The notes: generated by a model not told the origin, from the sequence alone. A DNA stretch of 64,000 nt from Algoriphagus iocasae (GCF_014206875.1 NZ_JACIJO010000001.1:1204680-1268679); one strand, 5' to 3'. Positions 1 through 9,594 are shown, counted from the stretch's first letter. A program made the numbers and translations.

Positions 1-34
1 ATACATCCATCTGATCAAAGCAAAAGAGTCAAAA

Positions 35-67
35 GTAAAAAAGGCTGGAAACTAATCCAGCCTTTTT
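35..67. terminator. Bidirectional intrinsic terminator
   Basis: A 6-bp stem (GGCTGG at 43-48, CCAGCC at 57-62) with an 8-nt loop is flanked by A6 on the left and T5 on the right, so it can end transcription both ways. On the minus strand it lies just downstream of the tRNA at 69-142. Confidence 0.75.
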
Positions 68-68
68 G

Positions 69-142
69 TGGGCCCACCTGGGCTCGAACCAGGGACCACC
101 TGATTATGAGTCAGGTGCTCTAACCAACTGAGCTATAGGCCC
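69..142 (-). tRNA. tRNA with CAU anticodon, probably tRNA-Ile2 (lysidine type)
   Basis: The minus strand folds into a full cloverleaf: acceptor GGGCCTA/TGGGCCC with one G-T wobble, D arm GCTC/GAGC, anticodon arm CCTGA-CTCATAA-TCAGG and T arm CCTGG-TTCGAGC-CCAGG. The anticodon is CAT, so it is an elongator Met or the Ile2 tRNA whose C34 becomes lysidine. Acceptor positions 4 and 5 are C-G pairs, the discriminating feature known for E. coli Ile2 against elongator Met, so Ile2 is preferred. It lacks the C1 mismatch of initiator tRNA. CCA is not encoded; the discriminator A is followed by CAA. Confidence 0.9.
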
Positions 143-245
143 AAAAATTAAAACCTTTTGATTTTGGCTTCTATAAAGCTTTTAACCTTGGTTTTGGGAG
201 TGCAATGTTACATATTTGAAGTCATATACACAACCAAATTTCTTC

Positions 246-875
246 ATGAAAATCATTCCAGACGTAGATTTTTTGATTTTTGATCTCGGTAATGTGATTG
301 TTGATATTGACTATCAGCATTCATTGGAATTAATAAAAAAGGAACTTCCTGAAAATCATCATGATAAGACGGAACTGTTTTATTTGACAGATTTTCATAA
401 AAAATATGAAAAAGGGGAAATAGATTCAGCGAAATTCAGAAATGAAGTCAGAACATACTTTGAGCAAGACTGGTCTGATGAGAAGGTGGATGATCTTTGG
501 AACTCCCTTTTAAAAGAAATCCCAAGAGAGAGAATTGACTTAATATCTCGATTGAAGGATAATTACAAGTTGGGGATATTAAGTAATACCAATGAAATTC
601 ACATAGATGCGGTATACAAAATGTTGAATCAAAACTTTGCTCTGGAAAACTTTGATTCTCTTTTTAATCATGTCTTTTTGAGTCACGAAATGGGTCTTTC
701 GAAACCTTCAGCAGAAATTTACCATACGATGGTTAATCAATTGGGAACCAAGCCAGAAAGAGTAGTTTTCTTTGATGATTTAGAAGCAAATGTTAAAGGT
801 GCTGCTTCCATTGGAATCCATGCTGTACATGTCACTGGACCTCAGGTGATTTTTGATTATTTAAAGCATGCATAG
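246..875 (+). CDS. HAD-superfamily phosphatase, YihX-like
   Basis: A 209-residue HAD subfamily IA hydrolase. All four motifs are visible: FDLGNV with the nucleophile Asp13, SNTN (motif II), the Lys in LSKP (motif III) and FFDD (motif IV). The opening and overall spacing resemble E. coli YihX, an alpha-D-glucose-1-phosphate phosphatase, so a sugar-phosphate substrate is plausible but not shown. The frame is open from a TTG at 216; I chose the ATG at 246 because the fold begins right after it. Its last 8 bases overlap the M50 protease gene, suggesting translational coupling. Confidence 0.85.
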   Translation: MKIIPDVDFLIFDLGNVIVDIDYQHSLELIKKELPENHHDKTELFYLTDFHKKYEKGEIDSAKFRNEVRTYFEQDWSDEKVDDLWNSLLKEIPRERIDLISRLKDNYKLGILSNTNEIHIDAVYKMLNQNFALENFDSLFNHVFLSHEMGLSKPSAEIYHTMVNQLGTKPERVVFFDDLEANVKGAASIGIHAVHVTGPQVIFDYLKHA

Positions 876-1977
876 CAAAAAAGAATACCTCATTCACGGC
901 CTATTATTTATTCTGACGCTCACTACTGCGACTTTAGCAGGTGGGGAGTGGGTTTTTGGGAAATCTGTTTTAGCCTCCGGTGATCAGGCTCTATCAATAG
1001 ATGATTTCTGGAAAGCAACGGCATTTTCAATTCCATTTATTGGCATACTTCTAATTCATGAATTGGGGCATTATTTTACTTCTCTTTATCATAAGGTGAG
1101 ATGTAGCTTGCCTTTCTTTATTCCTGCCTGGCTGGGCTTTATTGGTGTTCCATCGATAGGAACATTTGGAGCAGTGATCCAAATGAAGGGCTTTGTCAAC
1201 AGTCGAAAGAAATTCTTTGACATTGGGGTGGCAGGTCCTTTGGCTGGTTTTGTTGTTGCTTTGGGATTATTGATTTACGGGTTTGCGACGCTTCCTCCTG
1301 CGGAATATATTTATCAGGTTCATCCAGAATATGCCGATCCTAATTTTGAGGGATATGGTGAAGATGCAATGGATTTTAAGTTGGGGTCCAACTTGCTTTT
1401 CTGGGGACTAGGAGAAGTATTTGCTGATCCGGATCGACTTCCAGATATGGCAGAAGTTATTCATTATCCATTCTTATTTGCTGGATATTTAGCACTGTTT
1501 TTTACTGCTTTAAATTTACTGCCTATTGGCCAGCTCGATGGAGGCCATGTCATTTTTGGTTTGTTCCCTAGACACCATAAAACTATTTCCTTGGTGACTT
1601 TTACAGGGTTCTTGGCATTTGCAGGTTTGGGTTTTATAAATCCCTATTTGCCTCTAGAAGATCTGATAATTCGGATACCACTTTATTTAGGATATCTCTA
1701 TTTGTGTTACAGTAAGTCTGGTATGACTCTTCAAAATAAATTGACTATCATCTTTTCTTTAGCTGCATTGCAATACACATTGTCCTTTTTCTTTCCGCTT
1801 TGGGAAGGCTATCAAGGATGGCTTTTCTTTGCCTTTCTATTAGGAAGAGTAATGGGAGTGAGGCATCCTGAAGTTTCAGGATTTAGAGAGTTGAATACGA
1901 CTCGAAAAATTATTGGTTGGATTGCAATTTTGATCTTCTTGATCAGTTTTGCTCCTGAGCCTTTCGTATTTGAATAA
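868..1977 (+). CDS. Site-2 protease family (M50) membrane metalloprotease
   Basis: A 369-residue integral membrane protease. HELGH at residues 64-68 sits in a hydrophobic helix, and NLLPIGQLDGG near residue 216-226 supplies the third zinc ligand (Asp), the signature pair of M50 proteases. About eight hydrophobic segments are visible. There is no PDZ domain, so it belongs to the compact group rather than the RseP/RIP type. The substrate is unknown. It starts inside the end of the upstream HAD phosphatase gene and ends at a terminator shared with the convergent rhodanese gene. Confidence 0.88.
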   Translation: MHSKKEYLIHGLLFILTLTTATLAGGEWVFGKSVLASGDQALSIDDFWKATAFSIPFIGILLIHELGHYFTSLYHKVRCSLPFFIPAWLGFIGVPSIGTFGAVIQMKGFVNSRKKFFDIGVAGPLAGFVVALGLLIYGFATLPPAEYIYQVHPEYADPNFEGYGEDAMDFKLGSNLLFWGLGEVFADPDRLPDMAEVIHYPFLFAGYLALFFTALNLLPIGQLDGGHVIFGLFPRHHKTISLVTFTGFLAFAGLGFINPYLPLEDLIIRIPLYLGYLYLCYSKSGMTLQNKLTIIFSLAALQYTLSFFFPLWEGYQGWLFFAFLLGRVMGVRHPEVSGFRELNTTRKIIGWIAILIFLISFAPEPFVFE

Positions 1978-2001
1978 AAAAACTCCCCAAAGGGAGTTTA
2001 A
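1975..2001. terminator. Terminator between convergent genes
   Basis: AACTCCC (1981-1987) pairs with GGGAGTT (1992-1998) around a CAAA loop. The minus strand has a T5 tail, the plus strand a weaker TAATT tail, so it mainly serves the reverse-strand rhodanese operon. Confidence 0.75.
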
Positions 2002-2298
2002 TTAAAGATTGTTATAAGCCATAATTCCACCTGGGACATTTCTAACCTTGGTGAAACCTTTACTTTCCAAAAACTTCTTTGCATTGCTGCTTCTAGCGCC
2101 TGATCTGCAGTGAACGACAATCTCTTGATCTTTGTACTGCTCTAGTTCATCAAGCCTACTTGGTAAATCCCCCAAAGGGATGTTTTTTGCGCCAATATTT
2201 TCATCTTCATATTCCCATTCTTCACGAACATCGATGAAAACAAATTTTTCGTTTTTATCAAGCCTTGCTTTTAGGTCTTCTACTGTAATATCTTCCAT
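2002..2298 (-). CDS. Single-domain rhodanese (sulfurtransferase)
   Basis: A 98-residue protein that is one rhodanese domain: IDVREEWEY near residue 22 and the active-site loop CRSGARS near residue 64, whose Cys would carry the persulfide. It has no signal peptide, so it should be cytoplasmic, and resembles GlpE/PspE-type domains in size. It lies 4 nt downstream of the T9SS protein gene on the same strand. A second, unrelated-context rhodanese occurs at 48051-48377. The sulfur acceptor is unknown. Confidence 0.88.
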   Translation of the reverse strand: MEDITVEDLKARLDKNEKFVFIDVREEWEYEDENIGAKNIPLGDLPSRLDELEQYKDQEIVVHCRSGARSSNAKKFLESKGFTKVRNVPGGIMAYNNL

Positions 2299-2302
2299 AT
2301 TT

Positions 2303-4123
2303 CTATTTAACTAATATTCGAATTGAATTTGGACCTGCCTCGGTAACCACATTAATCACATAAATACCGGGGCGCTGTCCTGTAAAATTAATAATTTCCC
2401 CTTCTTGGCTATGCTCTCGGGTGAGAAAAATCTCTCTTCCAAATGAATCAAATATCCTCAATTCACTAAAACTACCTTCCATGTTAAGGAAATTTTCAAC
2501 TGGGTTAGGATAATATTTCAACCTTCCTTCAGGAGCAATAATGTCCTCAAATGGTGCCTCCAATGAAACATGAGGGCGAATCATCATAGATCCTTGTACT
2601 TGATCATTTTGTTGCCAAGCTCCCAAAACATTGTAAAAAAGCTTATCTCCAGTATCATTTGATTTATCCAATCCTACATGGATAAAATCATTTGTAAATT
2701 GAGCATATCCTATATAAAACTCACCTTGGACTTGAATATTGGTATCAAGAGAATAATACAAAAACTCTTGTCCGGCTTCTTTTACCGGGATTAAATCTTC
2801 TCTCCTGTAAATCGGATCCTTTTCTAAATCCTCCCAAACCAAGATATCTATAGCCTGATTAGCTTGGTTGGCATTGGTGAAGTTGATCGAAATACCTTTA
2901 ATATAAACTTCTTCAGGGGTTTCATATTTTACAGCAAGCATTCCGGATTTTTGATTGATTCCAGCCGCATAATCGGCGGAACCATGATCGTAAGCAAAAT
3001 AATCCCTAAGCGGGAAATAGGTTTTAACACTGTCATTTAGTCTAAAATCTACCTCAGAAAAAAATGTAGTATCTGTTCCGTTTACTTCAAAATAATTATC
3101 ATCTCCAGTTACTAAAGAAGTGGTGATTTCCAACATAGATTCTCCGTTAGGAGCAGGAACTTCTTCAAATTCTGCACTTCCAAAATTCCGTCTTTCATTG
3201 GAGTTGGGTACAGGATTAAATGGCGTATTCTGGTTTATGGAAATTGAAGAATTGCTTAAAGTGTCTCGAACTTGAATGGAATATTCCATTGCTCTAAACC
3301 TGTTTTCGAGATTGAAAAACTGATTTTGGATAGTAGTCCAGAGACCAGATTGATTGTTTCCAAAAAGCTCATATGGATACGCCCCAAAATCTCCCAAGCT
3401 TACTTGATTGGGCTGTGTAAGGCTTCGGTCTTTATAAAAAAGATCATTTTCTGAACGGTTGTAATTCAGATATACATAGTCCAATATCCAGCTATCAAAT
3501 GGACCTATCTGCCTTCCGTCGGCCACAAATCTAAACTGAAACACCTCATGCTGAAAAGCTGGGGTTACCTGAACGATGGATTGATTAAACTTATTTCTGT
3601 CTTCTTCAATTCCGCCAAGTCTGGTCCAAACAGTTATCCACGATCCATTTTCATCGAGAAATTGAAGAGAAAACTGGTCATTTCCATCAGGGAATTCGGC
3701 TTTGCCACCGGCTTGCCAAAAGAAGCTCAAGAAAAGGGAATTGGAGGATTGTCCAGAAAGGTCAAATGATTTGGAGGTCAAAATATCTGTAATCCCGATA
3801 TCTCTTTGAGAAAGCGAGTATGGTTTGCCGTTAGCATCGACACCATTAAATAATACCTGGCCGATTGATGGAGCATCTATGCCTATCGTCTCCGTATAAG
3901 AGACGCCATCAAGATCCCAACTTAAAGTATCTAGACCTTGGGAGAAATCATCCCAAAAAGGAACAGAGTTGACTTCTTGTATTCTGTATGACTCAAGAGA
4001 CCTTTTTGGGATTTTAGTTTTATGAATAGGAGCAAACTCCACTATCTGTGCTCTTGATCCGGAAACTAATCCTAAGTTTAGAATCAAAAAAAGTGTAAGA
4101 ATTATGTGGAGGCTTTTGCCCAT
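2303..4123 (-). CDS. Exported protein with T9SS type A sorting domain
   Basis: A 606-residue protein with an N-terminal signal peptide ending near SGSRAQ (about residue 26). The C-terminal 75 residues form a T9SS sorting domain: YYPNPVENFLNM, then a GIYVINV strand and a terminal RILVK. The middle has jelly-roll-like stretches (FDLSGQ, WILDYVYL) as in carbohydrate- or adhesion-related modules, but I recognise no catalytic motif. It is expected to cross the outer membrane through T9SS and be surface-anchored or released. It is 4 nt from the PASTA gene upstream and 4 nt from the rhodanese downstream, so the three are probably one transcript. Confidence 0.8.
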   Translation of the reverse strand: MGKSLHIILTLFLILNLGLVSGSRAQIVEFAPIHKTKIPKRSLESYRIQEVNSVPFWDDFSQGLDTLSWDLDGVSYTETIGIDAPSIGQVLFNGVDANGKPYSLSQRDIGITDILTSKSFDLSGQSSNSLFLSFFWQAGGKAEFPDGNDQFSLQFLDENGSWITVWTRLGGIEEDRNKFNQSIVQVTPAFQHEVFQFRFVADGRQIGPFDSWILDYVYLNYNRSENDLFYKDRSLTQPNQVSLGDFGAYPYELFGNNQSGLWTTIQNQFFNLENRFRAMEYSIQVRDTLSNSSISINQNTPFNPVPNSNERRNFGSAEFEEVPAPNGESMLEITTSLVTGDDNYFEVNGTDTTFFSEVDFRLNDSVKTYFPLRDYFAYDHGSADYAAGINQKSGMLAVKYETPEEVYIKGISINFTNANQANQAIDILVWEDLEKDPIYRREDLIPVKEAGQEFLYYSLDTNIQVQGEFYIGYAQFTNDFIHVGLDKSNDTGDKLFYNVLGAWQQNDQVQGSMMIRPHVSLEAPFEDIIAPEGRLKYYPNPVENFLNMEGSFSELRIFDSFGREIFLTREHSQEGEIINFTGQRPGIYVINVVTEAGPNSIRILVK

Positions 4124-4127
4124 TCCA

Positions 4128-4889
4128 TTAAAAATTTTCCTTTGAGATCCAAAGTTCGATTAACTCACCTGTTTTTACCTGAGTTCCTGCAGCGGGAGTT
4201 TGCATAAATATTTTACCTGCCGGTACCGTGTCATTATCGACAAAGTTTTTATTCCCAACGCGTAACCCAGACCCCAAAATAAGAAATTCAGCATCTATTT
4301 CATCCATATTGGATAGGTTAGGAACTTCCAAAATTTGATTTCCTAGACCATCACCTACAACTAAATCAATTCTGGCTCCTTTAGGAATTTCAAATCCTTC
4401 GGGCACGTTAACTCCTCTGTACTTTTGTTCCAACACTACGTTGATCCCGATGTCTGGAACATACACAATGTCACCTCTTTCCAATCCCATATTGGATAAA
4501 ATTTCCTGAACGTTTTTCAACGGGGTATTGATCAAATTTGGCATTTTCAACATTGGAGCATTTCGGGCATTCAAAGTCAAATAAACTTTGCGGCCTGTTT
4601 TTACCTGTGAATTTGCCTCTGGGAATTGTTTTAAAACTGCCAAAGGTTTCAAATCTGTGCTAAAGCCAGAATCAACAGAAACTTCGTATTCCAAACTTGC
4701 ATTTTCTAGTATATCTATTCCTTCATCATAGGTATATCCATTCAAATCAGGAACAGAAACGGTTTCCCCGTGATTGGTATACATCGGTAAATAGAGTTTT
4801 AAGAATAGAAACCCTAGTAAAACTGATAGACAGATTACGATGAAAGTATGAATTAATATTTTTCGTATGGAATAATTAAAGAAACTCAT
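4128..4889 (-). CDS. Membrane-anchored protein with three PASTA domains
   Basis: A 253-residue protein: short cytoplasmic N-terminus, one transmembrane helix at about residues 10-33, then three tandem PASTA-like repeats, recognisable from VPDLNGYTYDEG, MPNLINTPLKNV and VPNLSNMDEIDA, each ending in a G-x-x-V/I-x-L strand. PASTA domains bind peptidoglycan fragments in penicillin-binding proteins and Ser/Thr kinases; here no kinase or transpeptidase domain is attached, so a cell-envelope binding role is inferred. First gene of a tight operon with the T9SS protein and rhodanese. Confidence 0.85.
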   Translation of the reverse strand: MSFFNYSIRKILIHTFIVICLSVLLGFLFLKLYLPMYTNHGETVSVPDLNGYTYDEGIDILENASLEYEVSVDSGFSTDLKPLAVLKQFPEANSQVKTGRKVYLTLNARNAPMLKMPNLINTPLKNVQEILSNMGLERGDIVYVPDIGINVVLEQKYRGVNVPEGFEIPKGARIDLVVGDGLGNQILEVPNLSNMDEIDAEFLILGSGLRVGNKNFVDNDTVPAGKIFMQTPAAGTQVKTGELIELWISKENF

Positions 4890-4972
4890 TTTTGAATTTT
4901 AGAATAGCTAAAGATACATGGGAATTTCAAACCCTACAACGTCAGGATTTTCAAAAACCAGCTAAATCCCTG

Positions 4973-5008
4973 ACAAAAAATAAGCCGAAGAATAAACTTC
5001 GGCTTTAA
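4973..5008 (-). terminator. Intrinsic terminator after the M43 protease gene
   Basis: A perfect 9-bp stem (AAGCCGAAG at 4982-4990, CTTCGGCTT at 4997-5005) with a 6-nt loop. On the minus strand it is followed by a T-rich run, immediately downstream of the protease stop codon. Confidence 0.8.
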
Positions 5009-5014
5009 ATCAAG

Positions 5015-8000
5015 TTAATTAATAATTAATCGCCTGGTTTCCTGAATGGTAGGACTCGTTATTTTAATAATGAATACACCTTTTGAGAATAACTCAGTAC
5101 TGAATGAATATGTCTGGTTTAGTGTGCCAGGATAATCCAAATCCTGAACAACCATTCCAGCAGAGGAAATTACCTGAATATTTACTTCTTCATATTGTGC
5201 CAAGTTAAAGGCAATATTAAAGATGTCCTGAGCAGGATTTGGATAAAGAATCGTCATTCCTTCTCCTGGAATTACTGGGGAAGGATTTGCGCTCTGGAAC
5301 AATTCAATGTTATCAATATAAATAGGGCTGTCATCTGCAGCTCCATTTTCCACGACGAAAGCAACTCTTACATCTGTGTTTTCACCTCCAGCAAAATCTG
5401 AAAGGTTGACGTATTTCCTTGCAAAATCATTGATGCTATTTGGATTGGCTTCTCCAACTGAAACTGTGGAGAGTTCCGATCCGGTCATTTCAGAGACCAC
5501 GAAATAATTTTCACCACCATCAACACTTGCTAAAACGGAAAGGGTGGTAGTAGCACTTACTTCTCCTGCTGCCAAATCAAAGAAGATACTCGCTTGACTT
5601 CTTCCACTAAGATCAAATAGTGAACTGCCCAGCCAATAACTATTACCCGCCACTTGATCGCGTAGCATGGCCACATTATTTGAACCTTCTCCTGAACTCA
5701 CAGGAATAATTTGCCAAGCAGTCCTGTCTGATTCTGGATTTATGGTTTGGTAAATCGGAGAAATGGATGTCGAATTATTGAAGTTCTGTCTCCAAGGAGT
5801 CTCAATTCTGTTGTCGTCTTCTATCACATATCGAGTTGCCTTATTTCCGGCTGGTTCATTCTGATCGAAGTTTGGATTACTTACCTCCAATTCCATTTTG
5901 TTTTTCCCTGGGGACGTGGAATTAGAACCGGAAAGGGTAAAGCTCTCACCTGGCTGCACTGCATCTCCAGTGGCTAGAAATGTTTGTTTTGAGGAGTTGT
6001 TTACTATTCTAGAGAAAAGGAAACTGGATACAGGAAGATTTCCTGAATTTGTCAATAAATAGATTTCATTTTCATGAGTTCCATCTCCTATTGGAGTAGG
6101 AGTGATCAATTCGTTGATGATCAAGCCATAGTTAAACTCTTCATTAGGAAGAACTCGAATGTTTCTGATATAGACGTTATTTCCGTATGCGTTTTGATTA
6201 ATGAATGCAAAACGAACGGTGCCCAAATCTTTGAATGCACTTAAATTGACGATTTCAGTTCTGAATTGGGAAGAAGTAGAAGGAATGAACTCATCAAGAG
6301 TAGGATCAGATGTTTCTAGACTTTGTCCAAATTTCTGGTATGTTGCATTTGCCAGATCAAAGTTATTTCCACAATCCTGTGACACAGCCACGATCAATTG
6401 ATCTTCAAAACCGGCTTGTTCATAGTTTGCATATGCCATTTCAAAAACTAATTGAGCATTTGGATATTGCTCCAAATTGATCAGGGGAGAAATGAAATAA
6501 TCCAATTCACCTGGAGCTTCATAATCATAGTTAGAAACTGAGATGACGGGTTGGCTATTATTGGAAATTGTAATGGTTTTTTGTTCCCATGTAAAGTTTT
6601 CATCAGGATTTTCTACAGTGAACTGACCTGGGAAATTATTTAGGTTTGCGGTGAACGGAAGTGAAATTTCTTCCTGAAGTGCAGGTCGCGAAAACTTGAT
6701 ATTATTTAAAGGATTCTGATCTCCCTGATCATTTGCCTGAATAATTTTAAATTCTATGTTGGCTCCAGAATTGGAAATATTGAAATCCTTGAAACTTAAC
6801 GTTGCGGTTTCTCCAGTTTCGATGTCAAACGTAAACCTTTTGCTTTCCATTAAGGCTCCATCTCTTCTCAATTCAACTCTACCAGAAGTCAATCTGTTTT
6901 TGCCAGCATTCAATACCTCAATGACTGGACTAATTGTAGGGGAACAAATGTACTCAGTTGGAGAAATGATTCTGGAAATTGCCAAATCCAAGTCCAAAAG
7001 CTCAGGATCCTTGGTGGCTCTGTTATTGACCAAAGTCACTCTTCTTGGGCTGTTTTCCAAAACGACATTAAAACGATCCACTTGCCCTTTTGTAAATATA
7101 TTCATACAGGCATCAGGTGTATAATCCATGTAGTTTTGGATCATGTCTACAGATCCACAGCTTTCTCTAGTGAAAGTAGGACTACAGCTGGTATTGGAAG
7201 CATCTTGCTCGGGTGTGTCAGCTACAAAATCGTCGACGCCACAACCTCCATCTCCCCAGATGTGTCTCAAACCAAAATAATGACCTACTTCATGAGTTGC
7301 TGTTCTTCCTCTGGAAGCAGAAACTGCACTTCCTCCCATTCCAAAATAACGGTAATCGATCGTGACTCCGTCAGTAAGTGTAGAAGTAGGTGGAGAGTTT
7401 AACCCAGGCAGATCTGAAATCGGGAAAGAAGCATAACCGATATAAGGATTGATCAACGGAACAACATAGAGGTTTAAATATTCTTCAGGGTTCCATTGAG
7501 TAATTTGACCGATTAGCGTGGCATCCGTATCCGGGTTGTAGCTATTTTTTGGACCTTGAATTCTTACAATTCCATCTGTTGGTAATCCATTGGGATCCTG
7601 CTTTGCCAAAATGAATTCAATATTGGCATCTGCCGCTACTGGCAAAAATTCTGCTGGAGTGTTAGATGCATCTGCATTTAATCTTCTGAAATCTTCATTC
7701 AGAATTCTGATTTGTTCCAAAATCTGACTGGTAGGAACGTTTGTGCCTACACCCTCAGCTTGTCCTGTGTGAACCACATGAACCACGACTGGGATCAGGC
7801 GTACATCTGCATTTGTTTTGGCGGAAAGTTTTGGATTTGATTTTCTAGCTTCGATTTTTTGGTCTACCCAGCTTTCAAAATATTGCTTGGTTCCAAAAAA
7901 TCCCAGTTCTTTTTCCTGTTTGGCTTCTAAAAAAGTATGCGCACATTTTCCAGTGTGCGCATGAGTATTTCTATTTCCTAATTGACCGGTTACATCAACC

Positions 8001-8095
8001 AGGTCAAATTGTTGACTATATAATGGTGAGAAAGCAAAAATACCCCCTAGTAGGAGGAGAGTGGCTCTTAAATCAAACCGTAAACCTTTTTTCAT
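5015..8095 (-). CDS. Secreted M43 (pappalysin/cytophagalysin) metalloprotease with T9SS sorting domain
   Basis: A 1026-residue secreted zinc protease. The signal peptide ends near FSPLYSQ (residue 28). The extended metzincin motif HEVGHYFGLRH is at residues 268-278 (HExxHxxGxxH), followed by the cysteine pairs and MDY Met-turn (NYMDYTPDACM) that define M43. After the catalytic domain come two jelly-roll-like modules with repeated WxLG-SS-FDLSG or YFISPLINL patterns, and a C-terminal T9SS sorting domain (YPNPAQDIFNI ... GVFIIKI). It probably degrades extracellular protein. Monocistronic: a terminator follows, and the next gene upstream begins 13 nt away. Confidence 0.92.
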   Translation of the reverse strand: MKKGLRFDLRATLLLLGGIFAFSPLYSQQFDLVDVTGQLGNRNTHAHTGKCAHTFLEAKQEKELGFFGTKQYFESWVDQKIEARKSNPKLSAKTNADVRLIPVVVHVVHTGQAEGVGTNVPTSQILEQIRILNEDFRRLNADASNTPAEFLPVAADANIEFILAKQDPNGLPTDGIVRIQGPKNSYNPDTDATLIGQITQWNPEEYLNLYVVPLINPYIGYASFPISDLPGLNSPPTSTLTDGVTIDYRYFGMGGSAVSASRGRTATHEVGHYFGLRHIWGDGGCGVDDFVADTPEQDASNTSCSPTFTRESCGSVDMIQNYMDYTPDACMNIFTKGQVDRFNVVLENSPRRVTLVNNRATKDPELLDLDLAISRIISPTEYICSPTISPVIEVLNAGKNRLTSGRVELRRDGALMESKRFTFDIETGETATLSFKDFNISNSGANIEFKIIQANDQGDQNPLNNIKFSRPALQEEISLPFTANLNNFPGQFTVENPDENFTWEQKTITISNNSQPVISVSNYDYEAPGELDYFISPLINLEQYPNAQLVFEMAYANYEQAGFEDQLIVAVSQDCGNNFDLANATYQKFGQSLETSDPTLDEFIPSTSSQFRTEIVNLSAFKDLGTVRFAFINQNAYGNNVYIRNIRVLPNEEFNYGLIINELITPTPIGDGTHENEIYLLTNSGNLPVSSFLFSRIVNNSSKQTFLATGDAVQPGESFTLSGSNSTSPGKNKMELEVSNPNFDQNEPAGNKATRYVIEDDNRIETPWRQNFNNSTSISPIYQTINPESDRTAWQIIPVSSGEGSNNVAMLRDQVAGNSYWLGSSLFDLSGRSQASIFFDLAAGEVSATTTLSVLASVDGGENYFVVSEMTGSELSTVSVGEANPNSINDFARKYVNLSDFAGGENTDVRVAFVVENGAADDSPIYIDNIELFQSANPSPVIPGEGMTILYPNPAQDIFNIAFNLAQYEEVNIQVISSAGMVVQDLDYPGTLNQTYSFSTELFSKGVFIIKITSPTIQETRRLIIN

Positions 8096-8108
8096 TCAAT
8101 ATTTTATA

Positions 8109-8357
8109 TTAGGCTACAGTCAGATTGATCGCCTCCACTTTGGTGATTTCAGGAATTGCTCTTTTGATTGCATCTTCCACACCGGCTTTTAGAGTCATAG
8201 AAGACATAGGACAAGAACCGCAGGAACCTAGCATTTCTATTTTCAATACCATGTCATCTGTCAACTCTACAATTCTCACGTTACCTCCATCTGCTTCCAG
8301 ATATGGACGAATTGTATCCAATGCAAACTCTATTTTACTTTTTAATTCTGATTCCAT
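8109..8357 (-). CDS. NifU-like C-terminal-domain Fe-S scaffold protein
   Basis: An 82-residue protein equal to the NifU C-terminal domain (Nfu): LEADGGNVRIVEL, then CGSCPMSS, whose CxxC binds or transfers a [4Fe-4S] cluster. It lies 4 nt downstream of the Mrp-type ATPase on the same strand, the usual pairing of a P-loop carrier with an Nfu scaffold in this phylum. Its stop codon is 13 nt before the M43 protease gene. Confidence 0.9.
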   Translation of the reverse strand: MESELKSKIEFALDTIRPYLEADGGNVRIVELTDDMVLKIEMLGSCGSCPMSSMTLKAGVEDAIKRAIPEITKVEAINLTVA

Positions 8358-8361
8358 TTTT

Positions 8362-9456
8362 TTAAGCTTTTATTTCTACTACCTCAGTTTTTGATTCAGA
8401 GGCATTTCGAATGGCAATTTGACGAGCGATTGTCTCGGCAAGATTCATGTATGCGTCTTTAGTCAATCCGTTTTTCATTACAGCAGGATATCCTGTATCT
8501 CCACTTTCGCGAATACTCTGGACAATTGGGATCTCACCTAAAAGTGGGACTCCATATTTCTCTGCTAATCTCTTGCCACCTTCTTTACCAAACAAATAAT
8601 ATTTATTGTCAGGCAACTCTTCTGGCGTAAAATAAGCCATATTTTCAACAACACCTAGAACGGGAACGTTAATTTGTGGCTGTCTAAACATGGATAATCC
8701 CTTGTTTGCATCCGCCAAAGCGATTTTCTGAGGGGTGGTAACAATTACTGCTCCGGTTACCGGAACTGTTTGTACCATCGTCAAATGAATATCGGATGTT
8801 CCAGGAGGTAAGTCGATCAAAAGATAATCCAATTCTCCCCATTCTACATCAGAGATAAACTGTCTAAGTGCTGAACTTGCCATCGGACCTCTCCAAACTA
8901 CAGCACTATCTGCTGGTGTTAGAAATCCAATTGACATTAACTTGACGCCGTACTGGGTGATCGGTACAATGACGTTTTTGTCACCTACTTTTTTGACAGA
9001 CGGTTGTTCGCCTTCTACATTAAACATGGTAGGGACAGAAGGTCCAGAAATATCAGCATCAATCAAACCCACTTTTGCTCCTAACTCAGCTAAAGCTACT
9101 GCTAAGTTGACCGAAGTGGTAGATTTTCCTACACCACCTTTGCCAGAGGCTATTGCTATAATGTTTTTCACATTTGGAAGAACAGGAGCAGCATCTCTGA
9201 CAGTGGTAACTTGGGAGGTCATGAAAATGTCCCATTCTACTTCTTTGCCAAAGTCATTTTCAAGTTCTTCTAGACAATTATTTTTGATTACTTCTTTTAA
9301 AGGACATGCAGGAGTGGTCAAAACCACATTGAAACTGACTTTATTTCCTTCAATTTTTATTTTTTGGATCATTCCCAAAGTGACCAAATCCTTTTTTAAA
9401 TCAGGGTCTTGTACTTTGGAAAGGGTCTTGAGGATCGCTTCAGCAGATAATTGCAT
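8362..9456 (-). CDS. Mrp/NBP35-family P-loop ATPase (Fe-S cluster carrier)
   Basis: A 364-residue protein with an N-terminal MIP18/DUF59 domain (residues 1-90, including TPACPLKE) and a ParA/MinD-like ATPase domain whose deviant Walker A is GKGGVGKST near residue 105. The family assembles or transfers [4Fe-4S] clusters. The C-terminal CxxC that bridges the cluster between subunits in Salmonella ApbC and Nbp35 is missing: after VENMAYF comes TPEELPDNKYY without cysteine. The neighbouring NifU domain does carry CxxC. Divergently transcribed from dnaG. Confidence 0.9.
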   Translation of the reverse strand: MQLSAEAILKTLSKVQDPDLKKDLVTLGMIQKIKIEGNKVSFNVVLTTPACPLKEVIKNNCLEELENDFGKEVEWDIFMTSQVTTVRDAAPVLPNVKNIIAIASGKGGVGKSTTSVNLAVALAELGAKVGLIDADISGPSVPTMFNVEGEQPSVKKVGDKNVIVPITQYGVKLMSIGFLTPADSAVVWRGPMASSALRQFISDVEWGELDYLLIDLPPGTSDIHLTMVQTVPVTGAVIVTTPQKIALADANKGLSMFRQPQINVPVLGVVENMAYFTPEELPDNKYYLFGKEGGKRLAEKYGVPLLGEIPIVQSIRESGDTGYPAVMKNGLTKDAYMNLAETIARQIAIRNASESKTEVVEIKA

Positions 9457-9594
9457 CAGATGATTATTGAATTTTTTTGCAATTTAGGGCATCTATCCCT
9501 CTTAGAAAAGACATCGGGGATACATAGTTTTCGAATAACTTCGGTATTTGCTAAATAGTTCGAATTGAATCGCCTCAATTTAGCGAGAGAAGGA

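Noticed and set aside
8942..9463. 173-residue antisense frame inside the mrp gene
   Set aside because: It mirrors the conserved ATPase coding sequence and has no domain or start signal of its own.
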